Positions 45,533 through 54,563 of a DNA stretch of 64,000 nucleotides are shown here, in pieces. Each line of letters begins with the position of its first letter. Within the stretch, counting starts at the first letter, position 1. Origin of the DNA: Pseudonocardia sp. T1-2H (GTDB lineage Bacteria; Actinomycetota; Actinomycetes; Mycobacteriales; Pseudonocardiaceae); contig NZ_JBBPCL010000001.1 in assembly GCF_038039215.1 (NCBI RefSeq), forward strand, positions 1,054,001 to 1,118,000. The letters run 5' to 3'. A model generated the notes under the pieces. The model was not told the origin of the DNA and searched no databases. It saw only the letters and a program-made list of their open reading frames with translations. Position numbers and translations under genes: made by a program.

Positions 45533-47548
45533 CTACGCGAGCACCAGGACGAGGCGGCCCTCCGCGACCTCGAGCCGGACCTGCCCGCCTGCGCGCAGCT
45601 CCCCGCCGAGGAGCAGCCTCGACAGCCGCCGTTCGACCTCACGCGCGATGACCCGCCGCAGCGGCCTCGCGCCGAACCCGGGCTGGTACCCGAGCTCGGC
45701 GAGGTGGTCGAGCGCCGCGTCGTCCGCGACGAGTTCGACGCCCCGGGCCGCGAGCCGCGAGGCGGTGTCGGCGAGCAGCATCGCGGTGATGCGGCGCAGC
45801 TGAGCGTGGTCGAGGGCCTCGAACAGGACGACGTCGTCGACGCGGTTGACGAACTCCGGCCGCAGGTGGCGGCGGACCAGCATCATCACGACCTCCCGCG
45901 TCGACTCGACCGGACGCCCCGCGGCGGCCGCGGCGAGGATCTCCTCCGCGCCCAGGTTGCTGGTCATGATGACGATCGCGTGCCGGAAGTCCACGACGCG
46001 GCCCCGGGCGTCGCTGAGCCGGCCCGCGTCGAGCACCTGCAGCAGTGTCCCGGTGACCTCGGCGTGCGCCTTCTCGATCTCGTCGAGCAGCACCACGGTG
46101 TAGGGGTCGCGGCGCACGGCCTCGGTGAGCTGGCCGGCGTCGTCGTGTCCGATGTAGCCGGGCGGGGCGCCGATCAGCCGGGTGACGGCGGACCGGTCCG
46201 CGTACTCGCTCATGTCGAGCCGCACCATGCGCTCGTCCGAGCCGAAGAGCGCGGCGGCGAGCGCCCGGGCGAGTTCGGTCTTGCCGACGCCGGTGGGGCC
46301 GAGGAAGAGGAACGAGCCGACGGGCCGGTCCGGGCTGGAGAGCCCGGCGCGGCCGCTGCGCACCGCGTCGGCCACGGCCTCCACGGCCTCGTCCTGGCCG
46401 ACGACCCGCCGGTGCAGGTGGTCCTCGAGGTCGAGCAGCCGCTGCCGGTCGGTCGCGCCGAGCTCGGCGACCGGGATGCCGGTGCGGGAGGCGACGACCC
46501 GGGCGACGTCGTCGGCGGTGATCTCGGGCGTGCCGGGGCCGGGCGGGCCCTCCTCCAGGACGAGCCGGTCGAGCTCGCGGTCGAGCATCGCGGCCCGCTC
46601 GTCGTCCCCGGCGTCCGTCGCGACCTCCCGGGCCCGGATCAGCTCCTCGACCTGCCGCCCCGCGCCGGTCGCGGGTGTCCCGCGCAGGTGCACCCGGGAC
46701 GCCGCGCGGTCCACGAGGTCGATCGCCTTGTCCGGCAGGAAGCGGTCCCGGATGTAGCGGTCCGACAGGGCGACGGCCGCGTCCAGCGCGGCGTCGGTGA
46801 TCCGGACGCGGTGGTGCTCCTCGTAGCGGCCGCGCAGCCCGCGCAGGATCTCCCCGGTCTCCGCGGGCGTCGGCTCCGGGACGACGACGCGCTCGAAGCG
46901 CCGGTCCAGCGCGGGGTCGCGCTCGATGTGGCGGCGGTGGTCCTCGACCGTGGTCGCGCCGATGATCTGCAGCTCGCCCCGGGCCAGCGCGGGCTTGAGG
47001 ATGGAGCCGGCGTCCATCGGGGAGTTCTCGCCGGAGCCCGCGCCGACCACGAGGTGCAGCTCGTCGATGAACACCACGACCGAGCGCTCCGCGGCCACGA
47101 TCTCGGCGACGACGTCGGTGAGCCGTTCCTCGAACTCGCCGCGGTACTTCGTCCCGGCGACCAGCCCGGCGAGGTCCAGCGCGACCACCCGGACGTCGCG
47201 GAGCGCCGCGGGGACGGCGCCGTCGGCGACGCGCCGGGCCAGCCCCTCGACGATCGCCGTCTTGCCCACCCCCGGGTCGCCCACCAGGACCGGGTTGTTC
47301 TTCGTCCGGCGGGCGAGGACCTCCACCACCTGGTCGAGGACGTCGTCGCGGCCGATCACCGGGTCGAGCCGGCCGGCCCGGGCGTCGGCGGTGAGGTCGC
47401 GGCCGTAGCGGTCGAGCTTCCGGGTCGACGTCGCCCGGCGCGGTGCGGGGCGCGCCGGGTCCTCCTGCGGCGGCAGGTCGAGGCCGGCGAACAGCCGGTT
47501 CACGAGGTCGCCGAGCGGGCCGAGACCGTCGAAGGGATCCTGCGGCAT
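45533..47548 (-). CDS. Clp-type AAA+ ATPase lacking the Clp N-terminal domain
   Basis: A 671-residue double-ring AAA+ unfoldase. Walker A motifs are GDPGVGKT (first module) and GPTGVGKT (second module); Walker B acidic residues appear in VVVFIDELH and VVLLDEIEKAH. The arginine-finger/sensor regions are RRFERVVVPEPTPAETGEI and FGARPLRRVIAREVERRL. The usual N-terminal Clp-N repeat is missing and the linker middle domain is short. It resembles ClpB/ClpC-like proteins in actinobacterial stress loci. I do not see a ClpP-binding loop that I can assign. CGAGGAGG precedes the ATG. Confidence 0.88.
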   Translation of the reverse strand: MPQDPFDGLGPLGDLVNRLFAGLDLPPQEDPARPAPRRATSTRKLDRYGRDLTADARAGRLDPVIGRDDVLDQVVEVLARRTKNNPVLVGDPGVGKTAIVEGLARRVADGAVPAALRDVRVVALDLAGLVAGTKYRGEFEERLTDVVAEIVAAERSVVVFIDELHLVVGAGSGENSPMDAGSILKPALARGELQIIGATTVEDHRRHIERDPALDRRFERVVVPEPTPAETGEILRGLRGRYEEHHRVRITDAALDAAVALSDRYIRDRFLPDKAIDLVDRAASRVHLRGTPATGAGRQVEELIRAREVATDAGDDERAAMLDRELDRLVLEEGPPGPGTPEITADDVARVVASRTGIPVAELGATDRQRLLDLEDHLHRRVVGQDEAVEAVADAVRSGRAGLSSPDRPVGSFLFLGPTGVGKTELARALAAALFGSDERMVRLDMSEYADRSAVTRLIGAPPGYIGHDDAGQLTEAVRRDPYTVVLLDEIEKAHAEVTGTLLQVLDAGRLSDARGRVVDFRHAIVIMTSNLGAEEILAAAAAGRPVESTREVVMMLVRRHLRPEFVNRVDDVVLFEALDHAQLRRITAMLLADTASRLAARGVELVADDAALDHLAELGYQPGFGARPLRRVIAREVERRLSRLLLGGELRAGGQVRLEVAEGRLVLVLA

Positions 47549-47802
47549 GGTGGCCTCCTCGGTGACGGTGCGGACCGTCTCCTCCAGGTGTACCCGCCGC
47601 GAGGTGCCGCGTATCGGGCGACGACCCGCGACGGCGCCGTTCGTCCGGGCCACTGCCCGAACCGGGGCCGGACCACGGCGCGTCAGCGGCACACGGTCTT
47701 CATCCGAATGACGACGGCGGGGTGCACCCGCCATCCGCGGCCGTTCCGGCGCCGGTACGGGCCGGGTGGGTTCCCGACGTCGTCCAGCGGGAACCCGGGG
47801 TC

Positions 47803-48246
47803 GTGGATAGTGGTCTCAAGCTCGTTCTGGACGCGCGGTCGGATGCTCCGGACATCGCCGCGCGGGCGTTGGCCAGGTGGTTGTGCACCGTCGGGTGGCC
47901 GGCCGAGGACGCGCAGGACCTGGTGTTCGCGGCGCGGGAGGCCGTGTGCAACAGCGTCGACCACGCGTACCGGGGCGAGGCGGTGGGTCGGGTCGATGTC
48001 GATGCGGTGGTGCGGGACGAGGCCGGCGTCGTGGAGCTGACGGTCGTCGACCAGGGGCAGTGGCGCCGGTGGGGCGACGTCGGACGGCGGGGGTACGGGA
48101 TCCCGCTGATGCGCGCCGCCGTGCCCGACGTCGTGATCGGGACGGCCGGTCCCGGTACGTGGGTGCGCCTGCGCAGCGGCCCGGGCCCGACGTCCGGCAG
48201 CCCGAGCAGCACGAGCAGCCCGAACCCGGCGGGCGCGGCGTCGTAG
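47803..48246 (+). CDS. RsbW-like ATP-binding protein (anti-sigma factor type)
   Basis: A 147-residue GHKL ATPase domain. The N-box is FAAREAVCNSVDHAYRG, the G1 region TVVDQGQWRRW and the G2 box GRRGYGIPLMRAA. The G1 box is degenerate (DQGQW instead of DxGxG). Such stand-alone ATPases bind sigma factors or STAS partners. The GTG at 47803 is preferred over an upstream extension lacking family features. It is divergent from the Clp ATPase gene across about 250 bp. The tail is Ser/Pro-rich. Confidence 0.78.
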   Translation: MDSGLKLVLDARSDAPDIAARALARWLCTVGWPAEDAQDLVFAAREAVCNSVDHAYRGEAVGRVDVDAVVRDEAGVVELTVVDQGQWRRWGDVGRRGYGIPLMRAAVPDVVIGTAGPGTWVRLRSGPGPTSGSPSSTSSPNPAGAAS

Positions 48247-48350
48247 GCCGGAGGGGCTGCCCGACTGCGCTACCCGGCGTGCGGCGGTCCTCCGGTGGAC
48301 CGCCGGGGCGGACCGCGGATGGCCGAACCCGGAGCCGGGTACCCCCGTGC

Positions 48351-48755
48351 ATGGCGGAGTTCGAGGCGGAACGGCGGATGGCGGCCACCGCGGACCGGGT
48401 CTTCGAGGTGGTGGCGGACCTGGACCGGGTGGACGAGTGGGTCCCGGACGGGATACGGGTGCGCCCGACGCCCGACGGCGAGATCGCCGCCTCGCTGGAC
48501 GGCCGCGGCAGCATGGTCCCGGGACTGGTCCGGGTCCGGTCGGAACAGCTACGGCTGGAGTGGGGCTCCCGGGACTCGCCGGACTACGCGGGCTGGCTCC
48601 AGGTCATGCACGCCGACGACGGCCACTGCTCGGTGCTACTGCACCTCTCGTTCCTCGGCGACCAGCCGGAGGCGCACGCGGGGGCGGCCGCCCGAGCCCT
48701 CCGGACCCGGCTCGACGACAGCCTCGCCCGGCTGGAACGGCTCGTCACGCCCTGA
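48351..48755 (+). CDS. SRPBCC (START-like) family protein
   Basis: A 134-residue helix-grip fold protein, beginning MAEFEAERRMAATADRVFEV and ending with a long helix (GAAARALRTRLDDSLARLER). It probably binds a lipophilic ligand. No catalytic residues can be assigned. A GGGTAC element lies about 12 bp before the ATG, but a matching -35 is not evident. Confidence 0.75.
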   Translation: MAEFEAERRMAATADRVFEVVADLDRVDEWVPDGIRVRPTPDGEIAASLDGRGSMVPGLVRVRSEQLRLEWGSRDSPDYAGWLQVMHADDGHCSVLLHLSFLGDQPEAHAGAAARALRTRLDDSLARLERLVTP

Positions 48756-48831
48756 CCGGGCGAGCGGGCGGCCGGCCGCGGCCACTCCGGGGCGAGAGAT
48801 CTCCTGCGCGATCCCGACGCGGTGTGCGGCG

Positions 48832-49929
48832 TCAGTCGTGGCCGTCGACCTCGAGCACGGCCTGGATCGTGTGCCGGCGCCGCGCCGCGAGGTCGGTCAG
48901 CAGGGCCGGCCCGTCGCGGAGCGGGAGGACGTCGGTGATGACGTGCTCGCGCAGCAGCGGACCCTCGTCGAGCAGGAGCGCGATCGTCTCGGCGGAGAGC
49001 CGCTCGCGGTCCCAGAGGTGTGCGGTACCGCGGGGGACCCGGCCGATCTGGGCGCTGCGGATCCCGAGGCCGTTGTGGTGGAACTCGGCGCCGAGGCGCA
49101 GGGCGGAGCCGTCGTCGGTGTAGAAGGCCAGGTCGACGACGGTGCCCTGGGGGCGAAGGATCCGCAGGGCGGAGGCCAGTGCCGTGGCCCGTCCGCGGCA
49201 CTGGAAGACGACGTCGGCGCCGCGGTCGCCGGGGGAGTGCCGCCACCGGGACTTCAGCACGAGGGCCGGATCGCCGTCGGCGGGATCGAGGGTGCCGAGC
49301 CCGAGGCCCTCCGCGGCGGCGCGGCGGCGCGGTGTCGGGTCGACCAGGACGACCTCCTCGGCGTCGTGGTGGCGGGCGAAGAGGCCGGTGAGCAGGCCGA
49401 CGACGCCGCCGCCGACGACCGCGACGCGCCGCCCGCGCACGCCTGCGCCGAGGTCGCGGACGTCGGTGCCGTGGACGTCCGCGGCGGCGTGCAGGAGCCC
49501 GTTCGCGCAGATCGGGCCCATGTGCGCCACGTAGATGCCGAGCAGCGGGTCGAGCCCGGGCGGCAGGACCACGATCCGCTCGCTCAGCGGATCGGCCCGG
49601 TACGCGGTGCGGTGGCCGTAGGTCATGGCGACGAGGTCGTCCCGGGCGGGCCCGGTACCGTCCGCCGGGCTCTCCACGACCCGGGCGACCTCCATGTACC
49701 CGAGCCTCGTCACCGGGTAGCCCTGGTCGGGGCGGCCGCCCCGGAAGAGCCCCAGCTCCGGGTCGAAGGTGGCGTGCAGGGCGGGGTTGGTGCCGGTGAG
49801 GAAGCTCAGCTCGGTCCCGGCCGAGACTCCGGTGAACAGGGTGCGGACGGCGACCGGACCCGCCGCCTCGGGCACCGGCCGGACGGCGGGCACCCCGCGC
49901 GACTCGATGATCAGCGCCCGGTCGCTCAC
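48832..49929 (-). CDS. medium-chain dehydrogenase/reductase-like protein
   Basis: A 365-residue MDR-fold protein. The coenzyme motif is VAVVGGGVVGLLTGLFA near residues 168-184, and the N-terminal GroES-like part shows TGVSAGTELSFLTG and LGYMEVARVVE. It lacks the usual structural zinc cysteines. The GTG start overlaps the stop of the Gfo/Idh/MocA gene as GTGA. Similar pairs occur in actinobacterial surface-sugar loci, where one partner oxidises a nucleotide-linked or free sugar. Substrate unknown. Confidence 0.85.
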   Translation of the reverse strand: MSDRALIIESRGVPAVRPVPEAAGPVAVRTLFTGVSAGTELSFLTGTNPALHATFDPELGLFRGGRPDQGYPVTRLGYMEVARVVESPADGTGPARDDLVAMTYGHRTAYRADPLSERIVVLPPGLDPLLGIYVAHMGPICANGLLHAAADVHGTDVRDLGAGVRGRRVAVVGGGVVGLLTGLFARHHDAEEVVLVDPTPRRRAAAEGLGLGTLDPADGDPALVLKSRWRHSPGDRGADVVFQCRGRATALASALRILRPQGTVVDLAFYTDDGSALRLGAEFHHNGLGIRSAQIGRVPRGTAHLWDRERLSAETIALLLDEGPLLREHVITDVLPLRDGPALLTDLAARRRHTIQAVLEVDGHD

Positions 49930-50914
49930 CGGGCCTCCTCCGGGACCCGCGTCCCGACCGAGGTGGCGAGGGCGCAGGCGAGGCGGTGGCTGCGCAGCGC
50001 CTCCGCGTGGTCGGGCAGGCCGAGCGGGGCGGGCGGGCTCCCGTCGCCGCGCACGGCGTCGAGGAACTCGCGGTCCGCCGCCCGGCGGGCGATGGCCGGG
50101 TCGAACCGGCGGCGGCGGGTGGAGATGCCGTCGCCGACGTGCAGCCGGTCCTCGCCGATCCCCACGACGAGGCCGTCGGCCACGATCTCGAGGCCGGCGC
50201 GGAGCTTGCCGGCGAGTGCGCAGGTGGTCGACACCGTGCCTACGGCGCCGCAGGCGAAGCGCAGCACGCCGGAGGTCGCGACGTCGGTCGTGCCGCCCTG
50301 CCGCGGGCCGGCGGAGAGGGCGTAGACCTCGTCGACCTCGCCGACCAGGACGCGGGCCAAGTCCAGGACGTGCACGGCCTGCTCGACGAGGGGGCCGCCG
50401 GACCGGGCGCGGTCGGTCCACCACGGAACCGGCGGCACCTTGTCCAGCCAGTACCCCGAGACCTGCCGGACGGTTCGTCCGGCGAGCAGGTCCCGGGCCC
50501 CGCGGACCGGTTCCGCGCACCGCCAGTGGTGGCCGACGCGGCTCACCACGCCCGCCGCGGCGATCCGGTCCGAGATCTGCTGGGCGGTGGGCACGTCGAG
50601 CGCGAGCGGCTTCTCGACGAACAGGGCGACCCCGGCGTCGGCGAGGGCCGGCTCCGCCTCGCCGTGGGCGTACGGGGGACGCACACGTAGACGGCGTCGA
50701 CCCCGGCGTCGATCAGTGCAGCGACGTCGGGGACGGCCCGGCCGCCGTGGGCGTGGGCGAAGGTCGCCGCGCGATCGTGGTCCAGGTCGATGACGGCGAC
50801 GATCTCGGCATCGTCGAACGTCGCGACAAATCTTGCGTGTCTGGTGGCGACACCGCCCGTTCCGACGAATCCGATACGACATTTGACTCGCGACCGGACG
50901 CTGTTTTGTGCCAT
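49926..50914 (-). CDS. Gfo/Idh/MocA family oxidoreductase (frameshifted at 50674-50678)
   Basis: The corrected protein has 329 residues. The NAD(P) motif is CRIGFVGTGGVATRHARFV near residues 12-30, followed by GVDAVYVCVPP and ALFVEKPLALDVPTAQ (the EKP motif with catalytic Lys). One C lost from a C6 run changes the frame; restoring it gives VCVPPYAHGEAEPALADAG. It likely oxidises or reduces a sugar. It is divergent from the glycosyltransferase gene, with only about 50 bp between start codons. Confidence 0.85.
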
Positions 50915-50963
50915 GTCGTCCGAGTACCTGATTGGACGGAGTGCGAAACGGGCACCGCCGCAT

Positions 50964-52133
50964 ATGACAATGACGGTTCTGCTCAATTCCGGTCCGTGGC
51001 TCCCCGTGCCGCCCCCGGGGTACGGCGGCATCGAGAACGTCATCGCCGCGCTCGTCCCGGAGCTGCGGCGGCGCGGGGTCCGGGTGGTCCTGGCCACGGT
51101 CGGACGGAGCACGCTCCCCGTCGACGAGCGGATCTCCGTGCACGAGAACGGGCGGTTCGGCGAGCTGCAACGACCCTTCAACCAGGTGGCGGGGGTGGCC
51201 GCGGCGCACCTGCACCGCATCGTGACCGAGCTGAGGCGCCGGGACGACATCGTGCTCGTGCACGACCACCAGGAGGTGTTCGGCCCGACGGTCCTGGGCG
51301 CGCTCGGTCCCGACGGTCCGCCGGTCCTGCACACCCTGCACTGGGACCTGCGCAAGCACCCCGAGTTCTACGGGGCCGTCGACGGCGGCGGCTCGCTGTG
51401 GGTGAACGGGGTGTCCGCCTCGCAGATAGCGAACGCGCCCGCCGCGCTGCGGGCGATCAGCGTCGGCCACGTCCACCTGGCCACGCCGCTCGCCGTCGGG
51501 GCGGACCGGCGTGCCCCCGCCGTCGACAAGGCCGGCCACCTGGTGGTCCTTGGCCGGGTCACCGCGGACAAGGGCCAGCACGTTGCAGCCGAGGTGGCGC
51601 ACCGCACCGGCCGCGACCTGGTCCTCGCGGGGCCGATCGGGCCCCATGACCACCCGAGCGAGCTGGCGACCGCGGACGCCGCCAACCCGGACGTCCGGTA
51701 CTGGCGCGAGCAGGTCGAACCACTGGTCGACGGGGTGAGGGTGCGCTGGATCGGGACCGTCACCGGCCGCGAACGCGACACCCTCCTGCAGAGCGCCGAC
51801 GCGGCCCTGTTCCCCATCGGATGGGACGAACCCGGGGGGACCGCGGTGGTCGAGTCGCTCGCCCTCGGCACCGCGCCCGTCGGCTACCGGCGCGGCTGCC
51901 TCCCCGAGCTGGTCGACGACGGGCGCACCGGCCTCCTGGTGGAGCCGGGCGACATCGACGCTCTCGCCGCCGCGGCGTCCGGGGCGCGGCTGATCGATCC
52001 TCGGGTGTGCCGCCGCGAGGCTACGCGACGTTTCACCCCCGCCCGAATGGCGCAGCAGTACCTCGATTTCTACGACCAGGTGATCGCGCTCGGTGGTCGT
52101 CCCGTTCCGGTCCGTTCGACCGCGGATGTATGA
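50964..52133 (+). CDS. GT4-type glycosyltransferase
   Basis: A 389-residue GT-B glycosyltransferase. The N-terminal acceptor side shows PPPGYGGIENVIAALVPEL. The C-terminal nucleotide-sugar side shows HLVVLGRVTADKGQHVAAEV and ADAALFPIGWDEPGGTAVVE followed by SLALGTAPVGYRRGCLPEL (the E-x7-E motif). I place the start at ATG 50964, because the ATG at 50913 would coincide with the start of the divergent gene; ATG 50970 is also possible. Both ends of the gene lie in patches of lower GC. Confidence 0.87.
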   Translation: MTMTVLLNSGPWLPVPPPGYGGIENVIAALVPELRRRGVRVVLATVGRSTLPVDERISVHENGRFGELQRPFNQVAGVAAAHLHRIVTELRRRDDIVLVHDHQEVFGPTVLGALGPDGPPVLHTLHWDLRKHPEFYGAVDGGGSLWVNGVSASQIANAPAALRAISVGHVHLATPLAVGADRRAPAVDKAGHLVVLGRVTADKGQHVAAEVAHRTGRDLVLAGPIGPHDHPSELATADAANPDVRYWREQVEPLVDGVRVRWIGTVTGRERDTLLQSADAALFPIGWDEPGGTAVVESLALGTAPVGYRRGCLPELVDDGRTGLLVEPGDIDALAAAASGARLIDPRVCRREATRRFTPARMAQQYLDFYDQVIALGGRPVPVRSTADV

Positions 52134-52468
52134 CAGTTCTCGCTCATTCGCCGAAAACTGTGGAAAGGGCTTCGACAACGGCCGAGGAATCAATTCGCTT
52201 CGAGCGTCCGGCGGCGTACCGGGCCGGCACGCCGCCGAGCGGGCCGGTCGTCCTCGACGCGGTCGCCGAGCGCCGGATGCGCCGCCACCGATCCCTCGCC
52301 CAACTTGAGCGATACAGCAATCTACCCTCTTGCATGAGGGAAACCTGCAGTGCACACTTCAGATATCCCAGCCGCACGCGGAAGGTCCGAGGCGGCTGGC
52401 CGCATCGCCGACAGTGTCGTGAGGAGAGGAGTGGTAGCGATGCTGATGCGTACCGACCCGTTCCGTGA
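52130..52468 (+). CDS. hypothetical ORF coupled to the glycosyltransferase (doubtful)
   Basis: An ORF of 112 codons whose ATG overlaps the glycosyltransferase stop as ATGA. It begins [20 protein letters not shown] and contains a basic stretch ([16 protein letters not shown]). It would overlap the start of the Hsp20 gene by 29 bp, and codon use after residue 60 is poor. The first half may be real and the rest not. I do not recognise it. Confidence 0.3.
   Translation: MTVLAHSPKTVERASTTAEESIRFERPAAYRAGTPPSGPVVLDAVAERRMRRHRSLAQLERYSNLPSCMRETCSAHFRYPSRTRKVRGGWPHRRQCREERSGSDADAYRPVP
52325..52340. promoter_or_regulatory. small inverted repeat in the leader of the first hsp20
   Basis: CCCTC (52325-52329) and GAGGG (52336-52340) flank TTGCAT, within an AT-richer stretch about 100 bp before the Hsp20 ATG. 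It may be an operator or a -35 region. The resemblance to HspR-type sites is weak. Confidence 0.25.
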
Positions 52469-52880
52469 GCTCGACCGGCTCGCCCAGCACGCCTTCGGCG
52501 CGCCCGGGACCTGGTCGCGCCCGACGGCCATGCCGATGGACGCTTACCGCCGCGGCGAGGAGTTCGTGGTGGAGTTCGATCTGCCCGGGGTCGATCCGGG
52601 GGCGATCGAGCTGTCGGTGGAGCGCAACGTGCTGACCGTCAAGGCCGAGCGACGTCCGCCCCTGCGCGACGAGAACGTGGAGATGCAGGTGTCCGAGCGC
52701 AGCCTGGGCGTGTACTCCCGCCAGCTCTTCCTCGGTGAGACGCTGGACACCGAGCACATCCACGCCGACTACAACGCCGGCGTGCTCACGCTGCGGATCC
52801 CGGTCGCCGAGAGGGCCAAGCCCCGTACCATCAGCATCTCCAGCGCCGAGGACCCGGGACGCCAGGAGGTCAACGCCTGA
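52440..52880 (+). CDS. Hsp20/alpha-crystallin small heat-shock protein
   Basis: A 146-residue chaperone. The alpha-crystallin domain runs from about residue 35 ([20 protein letters not shown]) to [17 protein letters not shown], the region containing the conserved I-x-I-like tail. AGGAG lies eight bases before the ATG. It is 46 percent or so similar by eye to the second Hsp20 at 56163, so they probably derive from duplication. Neighbouring genes are stress-related. Confidence 0.93.
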   Translation: MLMRTDPFRELDRLAQHAFGAPGTWSRPTAMPMDAYRRGEEFVVEFDLPGVDPGAIELSVERNVLTVKAERRPPLRDENVEMQVSERSLGVYSRQLFLGETLDTEHIHADYNAGVLTLRIPVAERAKPRTISISSAEDPGRQEVNA

Positions 52881-52959
52881 TCCCGCCGCCGTGTCCTCGT
52901 ACGCCTGTGTCCCTGAACGTCCGTGTCCTTCGCGTCCGTACTCCTCCGCGACGGGGGTG

Positions 52960-53271
52960 ATGACCATGATCGGGCTGACGGCCCACGAACCTGCTGCGCC
53001 GGGCGTGAGCGCCGGGTGCGACCAGGAGCGGGTCGACCGGATGTTCCTCGCGATCGCGGCGGAGTCGTCGCTTCCGAGGAGCGGCCCGACCGGTCCGAGG
53101 GCCGGTGCCGCCGCACGGGGCCGCCGGCCCGGCGGCGGTGCGGGGCCGACCGTGCCCGAGCCCGTTCCCGCGTGGTGGGCCGGCGGGAGCCCGCAACCGG
53201 CCGGCACCTGCCCGGCGGGCGGGGCGACCGGGAGGTGCTGCCCCGGGAGCGTTCTCCTCCGCGGACCGTAG
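52960..53271 (+). CDS. hypothetical protein (low support)
   Basis: A 103-residue ORF with ATG behind ACGGGGGTG. It begins MTMIGLTAHEPAAPG, contains CDQERVDRMFLAIAAESS and ends in a Gly/Pro-rich tail. The N-terminal 45 residues look protein-like, while the rest may be accidental. No family recognised. Confidence 0.3.
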   Translation: MTMIGLTAHEPAAPGVSAGCDQERVDRMFLAIAAESSLPRSGPTGPRAGAAARGRRPGGGAGPTVPEPVPAWWAGGSPQPAGTCPAGGATGRCCPGSVLLRGP

Positions 53272-53521
53272 GGCGCGTCCGATTGTCGGTGTGACGGTGC
53301 GGAAGGAGGTGGCCAGGACGATCGCGGCCGGTGGCACGACGGCCGGCGTGATCGTCTCCCGATGTCGCGACAGTGTCTGTGTGGTCCGTCGTGCGCCACG
53401 TGCGGGGCCCCGCCGGCCCGTTCCCCCTGGTGAGGCGGGCCCCGCACACCGGCGCCATCCCTGACCCACCGCCCGCCGGCGGCGACCGCCGTCGGGCTCC
53501 CGCCCAGAGAGGAACTCTTCC

Positions 53522-53704
53522 GTGACCGCTCCCGCTGCCGTTGGTGACACCGCCCCGTCGTGCCTGCGCGAGGCATCGGACCACGGTCTCCGCCCAGGTG
53601 GACCCGAGCAGCACGTCCCGGACAACCCGCCGGACGTCGCGGCCGACGTGATGGCCCGCGCCCTCGCCGCCCTCTACGAGGACGACCTCGACGCCTGGAG
53701 CTAG
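53522..53704 (+). CDS. small hypothetical protein
   Basis: A 60-residue ORF starting GTG behind AGAGAGGAACT. The C-terminal helix DVAADVMARALAALYEDDL is amphipathic and acidic. The stop codon is followed 27 bases later by the start of the next gene, so the two may form a unit. No family recognised. Confidence 0.45.
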   Translation: MTAPAAVGDTAPSCLREASDHGLRPGGPEQHVPDNPPDVAADVMARALAALYEDDLDAWS

Positions 53705-53731
53705 GTGGAACCCGACGCAGGAGGACCGCCC

Positions 53732-54199
53732 GTGAGCCTGACCAAGGTGTGGTTGCAGTTGGTCGACGGCAGCCTGCTGCGCGGCGACCAGGTGGTGCAG
53801 ATCGACGTGCACCGGACCCCGGACTTCGCCGGGAAACCTGCCCGCTGGCTGCTCGACGTCGTCGTCGCGGCCCCGACCGGCAGCGGCGACCAGGAGGGAT
53901 GGCAGAGCGGGCCGCTGCATCGCACCCTCGCCCAGACCGGCACTCCGCCGGACGAGGCCCCCGCCGCGCTGGCCCGGCTGCTGGCCCAGCTCGACAGCGT
54001 CGACGCGGCCGGGATCCTGCGCGCGGACACCGCCCGGGTGAGGACCACCCCGCACCCGGACCGCACCGTGGCCGCCGGCCCGGTCCGGTTCGGCTTCTCC
54101 CCGTTCGCCGGCGCCGCCGGACAGCCCTCTCCCGGCCGGGAGGATCCGCTCGGGATCTCGCCGGGCGACGCGCCCGGCGGCCCCATGTCGCAGCCGTGA
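53732..54199 (+). CDS. hypothetical protein
   Basis: A 155-residue protein starting GTG with GGAGG seven bases upstream. The N-terminal part (SLTKVWLQLVDGSLLRGDQV, then ARWLLDVVVAA) has a beta-rich pattern, followed by a helix (PAALARLLAQLDSVDAAGIL) and a Gly/Pro-rich tail. It lies between Hsp20 genes on the plus strand. Family unknown to me. Confidence 0.55.
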   Translation: MSLTKVWLQLVDGSLLRGDQVVQIDVHRTPDFAGKPARWLLDVVVAAPTGSGDQEGWQSGPLHRTLAQTGTPPDEAPAALARLLAQLDSVDAAGILRADTARVRTTPHPDRTVAAGPVRFGFSPFAGAAGQPSPGREDPLGISPGDAPGGPMSQP

Positions 54200-54563
54200 C
54201 CAGGACGTCCACCCCGAACCGGCCGGCCGGTCCGCCACCGGGCACCGGAAGGTCGAGACCACGACGGCACCCACCTACAGGAGGCCCATGACCCCACGAC
54301 CACGGAGATGACCCACGACCAGAGGGACAGCGACGGAACAGACGGTCCCTCGACTCGGCAGGTTGGACGGCGAGGACCCCCCGGCCGGCCCCCCGCGCGG
54401 GGACGCAGGCTCCTCGGCGTCCAGCCTGCGCTCCTCTGTGCTGGCCCCCTCGACCGTTCCCCACCCGCGGGTCCGCCTGCCCGGACCGATCATCAGGCCC
54501 GCGCGCGGGTACACGCCGTCGACCGGGCGGCGTCCACGCCGTTCGCGCACCTCGAGGAGCAGG

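Noticed and set aside
48337..48350. Sigma-B promoter before the SRPBCC gene at 48351
   Set aside because: A GGGTAC is present, but no matching GNTT element lies 14-16 bases upstream.
50913..50963. Earlier start of the glycosyltransferase at ATG 50913
   Set aside because: It would share bases with the start codon of the divergent oxidoreductase gene and lacks a ribosome-binding site; family similarity begins at about 50970.
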